Part shown: positions 15,227-22,372 of the stretch, one piece after another
How the letters are laid out: every line of letters begins with the position of its first letter
How positions within the stretch are numbered: the stretch's first letter is position 1
Position numbers and translations under genes: made by a program
Source: Bacteroidales bacterium
GTDB taxonomy: Bacteria; Bacteroidota; Bacteroidia; Bacteroidales; F082
DNA length: 29,273 bases
Assembly (NCBI GenBank): GCA_024689285.1
Contig: JAILDR010000211.1
Location: 1 to 29,273, forward strand
Reading direction: 5' to 3'
The notes under the pieces: model-generated
Told to the model about the DNA's origin: nothing
Databases searched by the model: none
Seen by the model: only the letters and a program-made list of their open reading frames with translations

Positions 15227-15951
15227 TTCTTTGCTTTTTTGATGATTACATAGACAAGCACCGCCGCCAGGGCGCCGATGGCCACGACGAGCAGCGGGTA
15301 GGCGGTGAGGTCGAAGGGCGTCACCTCGTCGAACTTGAAGCCGTAGGCTTCCTCGTAGGCGGCGATGCGACCCTTCACCCAGGCATGATCGGTGCGGGCA
15401 AGGAACTCCTCCACCGAGTCGTCGCGGTTGGTGTAGGGGCTCAGCTGCACCCAGAAGAACTCCTTGGCCGACTGCGACGTGCTCCGGCGGCTTTCCTCGA
15501 AGGACTGCTTCAGCATCGTCTCCAGGTTGGCGCGTCGCGTGGCGTCGTCCCAGCCATACCAGCCCTCGTTGCGGTTGCGGATGGCGCTGTAGATGGACGA
15601 GCTGAGGCTGAGCGCGGCACTGGCCGCCGACAGTATAAGGGCCACGTCGAAGTTGCTCGTGTCGGTGCCGTCGAGGTACGACAGGAAGCGGTTTCGGGTG
15701 GCGCGGTCGTCGTCGTCGACGGCGCGGCTCATGAAGAGGCTGGATGCGAGGCGGTTGGTCTCGCCCTCGTCCCATTCATGGTGCTTCAGGTGGCATACCT
15801 CGTGGCAAAGCACGAACTCCTGCACCATGGGCGGAAGCGTGTAGAACGCACGCTTGTTCACCTCGATGGTGTTGTTGAAGTGGTCGGCACGTGCCAGCAC
15901 GGGCCCCAGGTCTTCACGGTCGATCAGCGTTATTTTTTCTTGCGGTCCCAT
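15223..15951 (-). CDS. Zincin-motif membrane protein
   Basis: A 242-residue protein. The N-terminal part (about 20-70) carries HExxH as LCHEVCHLKHHEWDEGETN (H50, E51, H54, with E62 or E64 as possible third ligand), typical of small zinc-peptidase folds. A weakly hydrophobic helix (about 103-123, ALILSAASAALSLSSSIYSA) and a C-terminal span (about 216-236) ending KKAKK follow. It is the third metallopeptidase-type protein in this structural operon. It could process virion proteins or act on the host wall. It overlaps the upstream gene by 22 bases. Confidence 0.65.
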   Translation of the reverse strand: MGPQEKITLIDREDLGPVLARADHFNNTIEVNKRAFYTLPPMVQEFVLCHEVCHLKHHEWDEGETNRLASSLFMSRAVDDDDRATRNRFLSYLDGTDTSNFDVALILSAASAALSLSSSIYSAIRNRNEGWYGWDDATRRANLETMLKQSFEESRRSTSQSAKEFFWVQLSPYTNRDDSVEEFLARTDHAWVKGRIAAYEEAYGFKFDEVTPFDLTAYPLLVVAIGALAAVLVYVIIKKAKK

Positions 15952-16445
15952 AGCAGCATGATGACGGCCACGGCAGCGGCCCCGATGATCAGATAAGTGG
16001 TCCAGTTGGTCGATTTGGTGGTGTCGCTGGCACCACCGTTGCCGGTATATCCGTTGCCGGTATATGCGCCGGGATCTGAGCTGGAAGACGGCTCGTCGGG
16101 CTCCTGGTAGTTAGCATATTGGTCGATGCACTTTCCGATATCGGCTACGAGGTCAGAGGCTTCGTCCTTGGAATCACACCGCACACGGAAGGTTTCCCAG
16201 TTGCCCAAGACGGATTGTCCGCCAGGAACGAGACCCCATCCGAGAGCATTGTCCCAGAAGGAATCGGCGATATAGTAGGACCATTGAGGCTGACAGGCCG
16301 AAATGGCACCCATGACTTTCTCGCCTTTATCCTTGCTCTTACATACGATCTGCACTTGGCGCGGGGCTCCAGACTGAATCTTGGCCGACTTCACGCCGAG
16401 GCCGACAGTCTTTCTGTGGTTTCCGGTAATATATTTTTCAGCCAT
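15930..16445 (-). CDS. Tail-anchored virion-type protein
   Basis: A 171-residue protein. The soluble N-terminal domain (about 1-118) contains four cysteines and aromatic-rich stretches such as ACQPQWSYYIADSFWDNALG. A low-complexity linker with Pro, Ser, Gly and Tyr (YTGNGYTGNGGAS) leads to a C-terminal span (about 147-165) ending DRKKK. The same plan of domain, flexible linker and C-terminal anchor is seen in the 312- and 122-residue proteins nearby. No family is recognised. Confidence 0.65.
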   Translation of the reverse strand: MAEKYITGNHRKTVGLGVKSAKIQSGAPRQVQIVCKSKDKGEKVMGAISACQPQWSYYIADSFWDNALGWGLVPGGQSVLGNWETFRVRCDSKDEASDLVADIGKCIDQYANYQEPDEPSSSSDPGAYTGNGYTGNGGASDTTKSTNWTTYLIIGAAAVAVIMLLWDRKKK

Positions 16446-16464
16446 TTTTGTTGCGGTTTAGTTG

Positions 16465-16713
16465 TCACTTAACTTCTTTCAGTACGAGATAGACGGCGAT
16501 GACCACCACTGCCCAGGTGAGCAGGCGCACGCGGCGCTGGAGCGCTAAGCAGCACACGTCCATGCGCACCACGGCCACGGCCGTAGGGTCGGCCTCGGGC
16601 TGGGCGCCGGGCGTGGCTTCGAGAGCTTCGACCACTGCAGCCGCATCGGCTGCAGTGTCGATTTGCTCGTATTCAGTGGAGCCGCCGCCGAAACATCCGG
16701 ATTGGGTGATCAT
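16465..16713 (-). CDS. 82-residue membrane protein
   Basis: The start is the ATG at 16713, which shares ATGA with the stop of the upstream 312-residue gene; the frame is open further upstream but would overlap it. An alanine/glutamate-rich N-terminus (DTAADAAAVVEALEATPGAQ) is followed by a C-terminal span (about 62-78, LLTWAVVVIAVYLVL) and KEVK. It is a probable virion membrane component of unknown role. Confidence 0.6.
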   Translation of the reverse strand: MITQSGCFGGGSTEYEQIDTAADAAAVVEALEATPGAQPEADPTAVAVVRMDVCCLALQRRVRLLTWAVVVIAVYLVLKEVK

Positions 16714-17648
16714 TTGGCGCCTCCTTTCCATTCCTTGTAGACGACGTAGGCCACAATGAGGATGGCCCACCACCATTTCTTCACGAAGGCCTTCAGGTCG
16801 AAGCCCTTGGTCTGGCCGCCGATGGTACCGGTACCGGTTTCGGTTTCGCTGCCCGAAGCAGTGCCCCAGGTATTTCCGCCGCCGCCACCGCCACTGGGAA
16901 CTTCGCCGTCGTTATCTACGGGCTTTTCGTCGTCGGTGACGTCGCCGTGACCGTTGTCGTCGGCCTCAAACACGGCCTTGATGTTATAGTTGTTGTTCAT
17001 CTGGAACATGTAGGTGTTCGTCTTCTCGGTGCCGTTGGTCGGGCCGCCGGTCCACTTCACGAAGTGGAAGCCGTCCCTGGCTTCAGCTGTAAGGGTGACC
17101 GTGCTGCCTTGGGCGGCTGTGATCGATGCGCTGCTTGCCGGCGTGCCGTTGCCGTAAACGAGGCCGTTGCCGTTGACGCGGCCCATGCTGCCGTCCCATT
17201 TGATGTTGGCGGTGAGGTTTTGGGCGTCGTTGCCACCGGTGGGGACGGCTGTCTTTTTGAAGATGGCCTTGAAGGTCATGTCGCGGTTGACGGTGACGTC
17301 GCGGCTTGCGCTGGTGACGCCATCGGCCCACGATACGAACTCACAGCCTCTGTTGGGCGTGGCCACCAGGCGGATGCGGGTTCCGCTCTGGTAGACAGTG
17401 CCTGCGGTTGGCGTGAATCTGCTCAGCTGTGGATTATCCTTGGGTTTTTGTTCGGCAACGAATTGGCCGGTGGGTACCGGAGTGGAGAGCAGCTTGATGG
17501 CCACGTCGCCCATCGAGCGGTCGTTGGCCGTGGTGATGACGCGATAGTTGGTCGCGCTGCCGTTCTGGTAGTTGCCTTGGCCGGCATCTGTGGAGGTCTT
17601 GTTGCTGAATCGGCGCGAGTAGGCGCCTGTGTATGCTGGTTTGTTCAT
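16710..17648 (-). CDS. Surface protein with InlB-type repeats and C-terminal membrane anchor
   Basis: A 312-residue protein. Two repeats of the InlB-B/bacterial-repeat type are visible, one around 78-132 (GTVYQSGTRIRLVATPNRGC, then FVSWADG and DMTFKAIF) and one around 175-231 (STVTLTAEARDGFHFVKWTG, then NNYNIKAVF). Such repeats are beta-grasp modules of surface adhesins. A Gly/Asp/Thr-rich linker follows, then a C-terminal tryptophan-rich span (about 288-305, WWWAILIVAYVVY). The protein could be a spike or adhesin rooted in the virion membrane. It shares ATGA with the downstream 82-residue gene. Confidence 0.75.
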   Translation of the reverse strand: MNKPAYTGAYSRRFSNKTSTDAGQGNYQNGSATNYRVITTANDRSMGDVAIKLLSTPVPTGQFVAEQKPKDNPQLSRFTPTAGTVYQSGTRIRLVATPNRGCEFVSWADGVTSASRDVTVNRDMTFKAIFKKTAVPTGGNDAQNLTANIKWDGSMGRVNGNGLVYGNGTPASSASITAAQGSTVTLTAEARDGFHFVKWTGGPTNGTEKTNTYMFQMNNNYNIKAVFEADDNGHGDVTDDEKPVDNDGEVPSGGGGGGNTWGTASGSETETGTGTIGGQTKGFDLKAFVKKWWWAILIVAYVVYKEWKGGAK

Positions 17649-17651
17649 GGC

Positions 17652-18020
17652 TTACTTCTTGTTTTTGATGATGAGGAACACGAAAGCCAGCAGCACCAGG
17701 GCGACGATAATGCCGATCAGGATTCGGGTGGTCTGCTGCTCTTTGTAATACAACTGGTTGATATACTCGGCGCGCGTCTTGTCGTTGGTGCCCCAAATAC
17801 TGGAGATGGTACCTGAGACGGAGTTGACGATGTCGACGACGCTGCCCCAGATTCCGGAGCCGGATTCGTCTTTGCCGAGGCCTTTGTTGCTGACAAAGCT
17901 GCCGTCTTCCATTGAGGGGCCTATTTCGGTACCGTCGTAGTTGCTGAAGCGCCGGGCCACGAAGGCCTCGCTTTGCACCTGAACGGGGGAAGCGGGAGCG
18001 GGATTGAAGATGTCGTTCAT
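17652..18020 (-). CDS. Tail-anchored membrane protein
   Basis: A 122-residue protein. A polar N-terminus with the segment FVARRFSNYDGTEIGP is followed by a central amphipathic helix (SVVDIVNSVSGTISSIWG) and a C-terminal span (about 99-118, ILIGIIVALVLLAFVFLII) ending KNKK. The upstream 312-residue protein also begins with RRFSN-like sequence (SRRFSNKTS), a possible shared N-terminal motif. It is the first gene after the capsid-protein candidate and its hairpin. Confidence 0.65.
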   Translation of the reverse strand: MNDIFNPAPASPVQVQSEAFVARRFSNYDGTEIGPSMEDGSFVSNKGLGKDESGSGIWGSVVDIVNSVSGTISSIWGTNDKTRAEYINQLYYKEQQTTRILIGIIVALVLLAFVFLIIKNKK

Positions 18021-18052
18021 GGTTTATCGGTTTTTGGTTGGTCTTTTTAGCA

Positions 18053-18089
18053 GACACGGCGGGCGAGTCTTGCACCCGCTCGCCGTGTC
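18053..18089. promoter_or_regulatory. Stable hairpin after the capsid-protein candidate
   Basis: GACACGGCG (18053-18061) pairs perfectly with CGCCGTGTC (18081-18089), with an inner GCG/CGC stem (63-65/77-79). No T-run follows on the minus strand, so it is more likely an mRNA stability or partial-termination element that raises expression of the gene above it (18126-18713) relative to those below. Confidence 0.5.
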
Positions 18090-18125
18090 GTCATTATGAA
18101 AAAGCTATCCTTGGTATGTTTCGGA

Positions 18126-18713
18126 TCAGAGTGCAGCCATGCTGTCGAACACGAACTGGATCGAGAAGCTGGCACCAGCCGGAACGTTGATGGCCATGAA
18201 GACTTCAGGAGTGAGGTCGAGGGTCTCGTCGCTCAGGTCGATGGTGATCTTCGAACGGTCATAGGCGTTCACGTTCACGTATTGCTGCAGGGTGATGAAG
18301 TCCATGCCGCCCTTGGCACCCAACACGGTCTTGGCGATCTCGATCTGCTGGTCGAAGATGGCTTGGCTGGAGACCTTGTTTTGGATGATGATCTGCGACA
18401 CGCGCAGGCCAACGCGTTGCACGGCGTTGAGGAAGTCGCGAAATTTCACACGGCCCACACCCGTCACCTGGACGTATTGGCCGCTGTCGGCGCTGTTGTA
18501 GTCGTCGGCCACCTGGTCGCAGGCGTAGCCGGCATTGTTAAGGTCGGTCGGGTCGCTGAAGGACATCACGGCGACTTTCGAGGTGCCGTCCTGGACGAAC
18601 TTCATGGCACTGTAGATGCCGGGGAGAAGGGCGACCTTCTTGTCGTTGGATTGGTCACCGACAAAGTTGAACGTTGCTTGAGCCCTGAGGGCTTCTTTCA
18701 GAGTATTCTGCAT
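18126..18713 (-). CDS. Candidate major capsid protein
   Basis: A 195-residue soluble protein, the only larger one in the structural cluster without a membrane span. It is predicted beta-rich, especially KITIDLSDETLDLTPEVFMA and VPAGASFSIQFVFDSMAAL at the C-terminus, which is compatible with a single jelly-roll or similar sandwich. Support for a capsid role is contextual: second or third gene of the structural operon, downstream of the packaging ATPase, followed by a stable hairpin that would favour high expression, and surrounded by small membrane proteins as in membrane-containing tailless phages. It is too short for a double jelly-roll. I do not recognise a named family. Confidence 0.5.
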   Translation of the reverse strand: MQNTLKEALRAQATFNFVGDQSNDKKVALLPGIYSAMKFVQDGTSKVAVMSFSDPTDLNNAGYACDQVADDYNSADSGQYVQVTGVGRVKFRDFLNAVQRVGLRVSQIIIQNKVSSQAIFDQQIEIAKTVLGAKGGMDFITLQQYVNVNAYDRSKITIDLSDETLDLTPEVFMAINVPAGASFSIQFVFDSMAAL

Positions 18714-18754
18714 TTGTTTAGGTTTTTTGGTTGTTAATGTTTCGGTTGGTTGGT

Positions 18755-19150
18755 TTACATGGCGTCGATGGCCTGCCAGTATTTCTTGAACTGGTCGCTG
18801 GAGATCTTCCAGTCGGCATCGGCTTTCTTGTAGTGGTAAGCGTAGAGGGCTTCGATCACAAGCTGCTGCTCATAGGTGCGGCCCTTCTGCTGTGCTTTCT
18901 CCTCGATGCCCGAGCGCCAGTTGAGGGTCGAGTTGAGGTAGTTGGCTTCCTTGCGCACCAGGGTGGCCTTGGTGCCGGTGATGCCTGCGGCCTTGATGAC
19001 GTCGTCGACGTCATACTTGTCGAGGCCCGAGCCAGAAGCCGGCGCGTCGGTGGTGCTACTTCCGGTCTGCTTGCTGCGCTTCCACAGCAGGTAGCCTACC
19101 ACAGCGGCCACGATGGCGATGATGATGATTTTCTTGGTCTTCGGATTCAT
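18755..19150 (-). CDS. Small virion membrane protein, paralogue of the gene at 13862
   Basis: A 131-residue protein: anchor MNPKTKK, a span at about 8-22 (IIIIAIVAAVVGYLLW), KRSKQ, a Ser/Thr/Gly linker and a helical domain. The segment GRTYEQQLVIEALYAYHY matches GRTLAQQTVIEADYALW in the 13862-14209 protein. It lies just upstream of the capsid candidate. Confidence 0.65.
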   Translation of the reverse strand: MNPKTKKIIIIAIVAAVVGYLLWKRSKQTGSSTTDAPASGSGLDKYDVDDVIKAAGITGTKATLVRKEANYLNSTLNWRSGIEEKAQQKGRTYEQQLVIEALYAYHYKKADADWKISSDQFKKYWQAIDAM

Positions 19151-19164
19151 GGCTGCTACTCCTT

Positions 19165-19290
19165 TCAGGCTTTCTTGGTTTCTTGGCTGGCCTTCCAGGG
19201 CTTGTAGACCAGGACGACGGCGACGATGACCAAAGTGGCGATGCTCACCATGGCCATGATCTTGTTTGATTTTGCGATTCTGTCTAACAT
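19165..19290 (-). CDS. 41-residue membrane peptide, first gene of the structural operon
   Basis: A short gene starting at the ATG at 19290 (context AACCATG). A basic N-terminus (MLDRIAKSNKI) is followed by one span (about 12-29, MAMVSIATLVIVAVVLVY) and a short basic tail (KPWKASQETKKA). It follows the probable late promoter by about 28 bases and the next gene by 14. It is a probable virion membrane component. Confidence 0.6.
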   Translation of the reverse strand: MLDRIAKSNKIMAMVSIATLVIVAVVLVYKPWKASQETKKA

Positions 19291-19324
19291 GGTTAATTTT
19301 GGTTTTTGGTTAATGTTTGAGCCG

Positions 19325-19332
19325 CAAAACTA
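19325..19332 (-). promoter_or_regulatory. Probable late promoter of the structural operon
   Basis: Minus-strand TAGTTTTG matches TAnnTTTG about 35 bases before the first structural start codon. No good -33 TTG is present 19-21 bases upstream, consistent with a promoter that needs an activator. A four-copy decamer array lies 39-78 bases further upstream. Confidence 0.6.
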
Positions 19333-19370
19333 CCACGCGTGAAATAGGCACTGTCCGCATTATGACTGTT

Positions 19371-19410
19371 AATGCAGGATAATGTCGGATAATGCAGGAT
19401 AACGTCGGAT
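19371..19410. repeat. Four tandem 10-bp repeats, probable activator site
   Basis: AATGCAGGAT, AATGTCGGAT, AATGCAGGAT and AACGTCGGAT follow each other without gaps. The exact 10-bp period places all GGAT cores on one face of the helix. Centred at about -70 from the predicted late start site, this is the position of an upstream activator array. Confidence 0.7.
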
Positions 19411-19422
19411 TTTGCACATAAA

Positions 19423-19450
19423 AAGCCCGCATCGGTTAAGATACGGGCCA
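19423..19450 (-). terminator. Terminator of the ATPase/HTH operon
   Basis: GCCCGCATC (19425-19433) pairs with GATACGGGC (19440-19448), one mismatch. On the minus strand the stem is followed by TTTTTATG. It lies 29 bases after the HTH gene stop and before the late promoter, so it separates the middle and late operons. Confidence 0.75.
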
Positions 19451-19478
19451 AAATATCTTCTATGGCGAAAAAAGATAC

Positions 19479-19652
19479 TTATTCCAGATGCTCCAGGATG
19501 ATCTTCACCTGTCGTGGCGTGAAGATCTTGCCGTTGATGTGGCCCAGCTCGCCGATGAAAGGCTCTATCCACCGGCGTACTGTGCGTTCGTTCACCTGCC
19601 AACGGGCGGCAAGCTGTCTCAATGTCATGGGATGGAATTGTGGATCACTCAT
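19479..19652 (-). CDS. 57-residue helix-turn-helix protein, candidate late activator
   Basis: A short gene from the ATG at 19652, overlapping the end of the ATPase gene by 8 bases. The whole protein is one DNA-binding domain of the MerR/excisionase-like winged-helix kind: LRQLAARWQVNERTVRRWI (helix-turn-helix), then a wing-like FIGELGHINGKIFTPRQV and a last helix. It is the final gene of its operon and lies next to the decamer array upstream of the structural promoter. It is therefore a natural candidate for late-gene control; a role in excision is the alternative. Confidence 0.75.
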   Translation of the reverse strand: MSDPQFHPMTLRQLAARWQVNERTVRRWIEPFIGELGHINGKIFTPRQVKIILEHLE

Positions 19653-20268
19653 TTTTCACGATTTTGAATGTGTGCGGATCGGTCAGCGCGTCGTGGTTCA
19701 CCTTGTTCACTGTGGCTTCCACTGTTGGATAGTCGCGGACGTTTTTCTTCCGGTTGATGGGATTGTCGGTGGTGGCGAATATCATGAAATGCGTGGCGTA
19801 GGCGAAGAACTGGGGCGGCACGGTCGTGAAGCCATGGCCGACGGCGATAATATCCACGTCGTCGTGACGTGCCGAGATCAGTAATGACTTCAGATAGATG
19901 CTCGGTTTGTCGTCGATGTAGGCTCGGCAGTCGTCGAAGACCAACAGACCATGCCTGAAATTCTTGCAGATTTCGTCGATGGCCTTCGGGTCGGCACGGC
20001 AAATAATCTTGCGGGCGCCCTTGTAGGTGGCTACACGCTGAGGGTAGTCGGGATGCACCATAGGGATGCCTTGGAAGTCGTCGAAGTTGGGCGTCACCAC
20101 CAGCACACGGCGCTTGTTTTGCAATGATTTGTTTATCAAGCGCCGTATATAGGTGGTTTTACCCGTACCCTTACGACCCAAAATCACCATCACAAACACC
20201 TCACGCGGCTCACTTCGGTTGGTAGGTGAAGGCGCTGGGCTTGGGGTTGGTATTGGCTGCTGTTCCAT
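19645..20268 (-). CDS. HerA/A32-like (or Zot-like) packaging ATPase
   Basis: A P-loop ATPase of 207 residues. Walker A is GRKGTGKT (31-38), Walker B is LLVFDD (108-113), and the region after it (ISARHDDVDIIAVGHGF) corresponds to the sensor strand of the FtsK-HerA group. Its length matches genome-packaging ATPases of tailless membrane-containing viruses (A32-like), but Zot-type ATPases of filamentous phages share the same fold. The start at 20268 overlaps the upstream gene by 59 bases; an in-frame ATG at 20190 is possible and would keep Walker A. It is the only motor-type protein seen, and no large terminase is present. Confidence 0.75.
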   Translation of the reverse strand: MEQQPIPTPSPAPSPTNRSEPREVFVMVILGRKGTGKTTYIRRLINKSLQNKRRVLVVTPNFDDFQGIPMVHPDYPQRVATYKGARKIICRADPKAIDEICKNFRHGLLVFDDCRAYIDDKPSIYLKSLLISARHDDVDIIAVGHGFTTVPPQFFAYATHFMIFATTDNPINRKKNVRDYPTVEATVNKVNHDALTDPHTFKIVKNE

Positions 20269-20866
20269 TGCTGGCGGTTTTTTCGGGTTGGGGTTGCGGT
20301 TCCGGTTGTGACTGTGCGGCCTGCTGCATCTTGATCATGTCGATTTGCGCCTGCATGGCTTTCTGTCTTTCCTCGATCATGGCCATACGTCGGTCGGTGA
20401 AGGCCTGTTTCACCAGCGGACCGTATACCATGATGTAGAGGATGGCCAACGTCCACTCGGGGCCGATGTTCCAGTTGTGCTCTTCGCTGACCTCTCCCCA
20501 GGCTTCTGCGATGTCCTGAAGGTCGCGCTCGTCGGCGTGGTACGATTCGCCGTTCTTTGCCACGAAGTTTGTCAATGCGAAGTCGATGCCGGTGTCGATG
20601 AGTCGGGCGATGCGTTCGCCGGTACGCATGGCGTGGTCGTGGTCCACAACGGTCTCGGCTTCCACTTCAACGGGATCGTTGGCAGTGCCGTCGGGGTCAA
20701 CAAGGTTTGGTGGGAACTCGTCCGATGGTTCGTATTGAGGCCCCGACTTCTCTGGATTCTCGTAGAAGTGCTGGTACTGGGTAGGTGTCTTGAAGGCGTT
20801 CTCAATCTCGTCGAAGCTGACGAAATTGTTGTTGTCGGTTGATCCGAAAATCTTGTTTGCGTCCAT
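20210..20866 (-). CDS. ATPase-linked membrane-associated protein
   Basis: A 218-residue protein. An acidic, disordered N-terminus (to about 80) leads into a helical section, then a hydrophobic helix (about 142-156, WTLAILYIMVYGPLV), a helix rich in Gln/Met/Lys and a Pro/Gln/Asn-rich tail. It runs into the ATPase gene with a 59-base overlap, suggesting coupled translation and a shared complex, for instance a membrane anchor for the motor. No family is recognised. Confidence 0.65.
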   Translation of the reverse strand: MDANKIFGSTDNNNFVSFDEIENAFKTPTQYQHFYENPEKSGPQYEPSDEFPPNLVDPDGTANDPVEVEAETVVDHDHAMRTGERIARLIDTGIDFALTNFVAKNGESYHADERDLQDIAEAWGEVSEEHNWNIGPEWTLAILYIMVYGPLVKQAFTDRRMAMIEERQKAMQAQIDMIKMQQAAQSQPEPQPQPEKTASNGTAANTNPKPSAFTYQPK

Positions 20867-20868
20867 GG

Positions 20869-21171
20869 TTACAGTTCTTTTAGGCTTTCGAGCATCTGCC
20901 GAAACAGATCGCTCAGGGATGTGGTTTTAATGATACGTTTGACGCGGCTTTCCTCGTCGAGGGTGACGGTCATCAGGCGCATTGCGCCAGTGGTGTTGTC
21001 GGGCGCCAGGAGGAAGCAGCTGCCACTTTCTCCGGTCATGGGCTCGATGTCGGCCAGCTCGTTGAGCAGGTATTTTTCGAGCACGGCGGGCGCCTGGTCA
21101 ATGAGATCGGGCGGCAGCAGCTTCAGTGCCATGCGGAGGCCGGCACTTTTCAGTTTGGATTCGTTGCTCAT
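20869..21171 (-). CDS. Hypothetical 100-residue protein
   Basis: A soluble protein without recognised family. Two helices (LRMALKLLPPDLIDQAPAVL and the C-terminal SLSDLFRQMLESLKEL) flank a beta section (SCFLLAPDNTTGAMRLMTV). It shares ATGA with the gene upstream and lies two bases from the gene downstream, so it is translated as part of the ATPase operon. Confidence 0.65.
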   Translation of the reverse strand: MSNESKLKSAGLRMALKLLPPDLIDQAPAVLEKYLLNELADIEPMTGESGSCFLLAPDNTTGAMRLMTVTLDEESRVKRIIKTTSLSDLFRQMLESLKEL

Positions 21172-21761
21172 TGCTGTTGCGGTTTAAGTTCCTCCATCAC
21201 CTCGCGGATCCGTGAGCTGCTGACGGTGTAGGGAAGGTTGTTTGCACGTGGGTTCTGAAGGTCGTCGATGAAGAGGCGTTCCAGGATCTTCGCCGGTGTG
21301 GTCTTTTCGCGTTCGGCCATTTCGTTGAGGAAGTAGGCGCTCACGGGGTTGGGCTTCACGATGATGGCACCGTCGGTGGCGATCTGGATCTGCTGGGCCT
21401 TGGCGGCGTTGTCGTTGGCCTCGTTGCGGGCCGTGGCCAGCTGAAGCTTCAGGTCATCGATGTTGCCTTCCTTTTCACCAAGCTCGACATTAAGCCTGTC
21501 GATATGTACGTTCAGATCCTTGATCTGTTTCTCCATGGCGATGATGGTGGCCGCGCTGTCGGCATCCTCGGGCGGGTTCTGGTAGGCGTCCATCAGCGTT
21601 TCGACGAACGAGCGTGACGTGGTGGCACCGGCTTCACGCATCAGCTGTGCGAAGCGGCGGTGTGTTTCGCTGCCGGGTGAGAGGTTGATCTGTGCCGAAA
21701 TGCCGTCGATTTTCACGGTTTCGGACTTGGTTTTGTTGGTGTTTTCAGTGTTTTCTGACAT
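21168..21761 (-). CDS. Coiled-coil protein of the ATPase operon
   Basis: A 197-residue protein. The N-terminal part (about 15-60) has a beta strand and two helices (VKIDGISAQINLSPGSETHR), the centre is a long coiled coil (about 75-120, KQIKDLNVHIDRLNVELGEK), and the C-terminal part (about 130-195) is helical. It heads the operon that ends with the packaging ATPase and HTH gene. It might be a DNA-binding scaffold; I cannot name the family. The ATG at 21761 is preceded by AAGAAAAA. Confidence 0.65.
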   Translation of the reverse strand: MSENTENTNKTKSETVKIDGISAQINLSPGSETHRRFAQLMREAGATTSRSFVETLMDAYQNPPEDADSAATIIAMEKQIKDLNVHIDRLNVELGEKEGNIDDLKLQLATARNEANDNAAKAQQIQIATDGAIIVKPNPVSAYFLNEMAEREKTTPAKILERLFIDDLQNPRANNLPYTVSSSRIREVMEELKPQQQ

Positions 21762-21799
21762 TTTTTCTTGTTTTTATGGTTGGTTTTCAAAAAGTTTTG

Positions 21800-21807
21800 T
21801 AGTTTTG
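21800..21807 (+). promoter_or_regulatory. -7 element of predicted small RNA B
   Basis: Plus-strand TAGTTTTG matches TAnnTTTG, followed by CACCC. It lies in the gap between two minus-strand genes and points away from the ATPase operon. A -33 element is not clear. Confidence 0.5.
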
Positions 21808-21811
21808 CACC

Positions 21812-21935
21812 CAGTTGGTCGCGGAAAACGGAGTGAAAAACACATGAATTATCAAGACGTGAGGGACGGGCCTCGTAGCACGATACCCCCCGCGATAACA
21901 AGACAAAGCCTTCCTATTGGGAGGCTTTCTTTTTT
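21812..21935 (+). ncRNA. Predicted small RNA B, opposite the end of a BECR-like gene
   Basis: The stretch runs from a TAnnTTTG promoter to an intrinsic terminator (21905-21935), about 120 bases. Possible pairings are TCGCGG near 21819-21824 with CCGCGA near 21889-21894 and an inner CGTG/CACG hairpin. A short frame from the ATG at 21844 exists but runs through the terminator and looks accidental. The terminator overlaps the 3' end of the convergent nuclease gene. The layout matches predicted RNA A at 24243-24360. Expression is not known. Confidence 0.4.
21905..21935 (+). terminator. Intrinsic terminator overlapping the BECR-like gene's stop
   Basis: AAAGCC-T-TCC pairs with GGG-A-GGCTTT around a TATT loop, followed on the plus strand by CTTTTTT. 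The minus-strand stop codon of the nuclease gene (21914) lies inside the hairpin. On the minus strand the tail TTTGTCTTG makes it a weaker terminator. Confidence 0.75.
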
Positions 21936-22372
21936 GGTCGCTTGTAAAGCGTATGGAACGCAAGGCTTTTGTTCCTGCCATTGCGAATTTCCTCAACATA
22001 GACGTAGGTGTCGCCAATAGTCTTACGGTATCTGACAGTTTTAAGTCTGTGCTGTTTTGTCGTTGCATCAAGGACTTCTATCTTTTCGGGATACTTTATT
22101 ATATAGGGTATCAGTAAAAAATCTTCCACGGAAAGAGGAGTCCTGTCGTTGCTGTCCGTTCCGTGGCGACGAAGCGAGTGCCTGTTTCCTGACGTTTCCA
22201 TTACGTGCTTGTATCCAGTCAAGTCAATGCCTTTCTTGCGTGCCTTATCCATTAGTTCATCGTCGATTTCTTCGCTGATAACGGCAAACTTGTATTCGCA
22301 TTTTTTGTTGATTAGTTCGACGATTTCCTCGAAAGGAATCTTTTTTCCGGTGTTTTCAAAAGGTTTCGCCAT
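21914..22372 (-). CDS. PBECR-like (barnase/EndoU/RelE-fold) RNase
   Basis: A 152-residue protein. The C-terminal half follows the pattern of phage BECR-fold nuclease domains (PBECR families of polyvalent proteins): a basic entry RHSLRRHGTDSNDR with candidate catalytic H and R, then LSVEDFLLIPYIIKYPEKI, and strands LKTVRYRKTIGDTYVYVEEI. The N-terminal part (about 10-60) is helical and charged. Such domains cut RNA and act in conflict between mobile elements and hosts. It is transcribed alone, from its own promoter, with a leader made of nine phased repeats, and a predicted RNA is encoded opposite its 3' end. The family call is by pattern, not by search. Confidence 0.6.
   Translation of the reverse strand: MAKPFENTGKKIPFEEIVELINKKCEYKFAVISEEIDDELMDKARKKGIDLTGYKHVMETSGNRHSLRRHGTDSNDRTPLSVEDFLLIPYIIKYPEKIEVLDATTKQHRLKTVRYRKTIGDTYVYVEEIRNGRNKSLAFHTLYKRPKKKASQ

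Noticed and set aside
21844..22020. Small plus-strand protein starting inside predicted RNA B
   Set aside because: The frame runs through the terminator and becomes antisense to the nuclease gene; composition is not protein-like.
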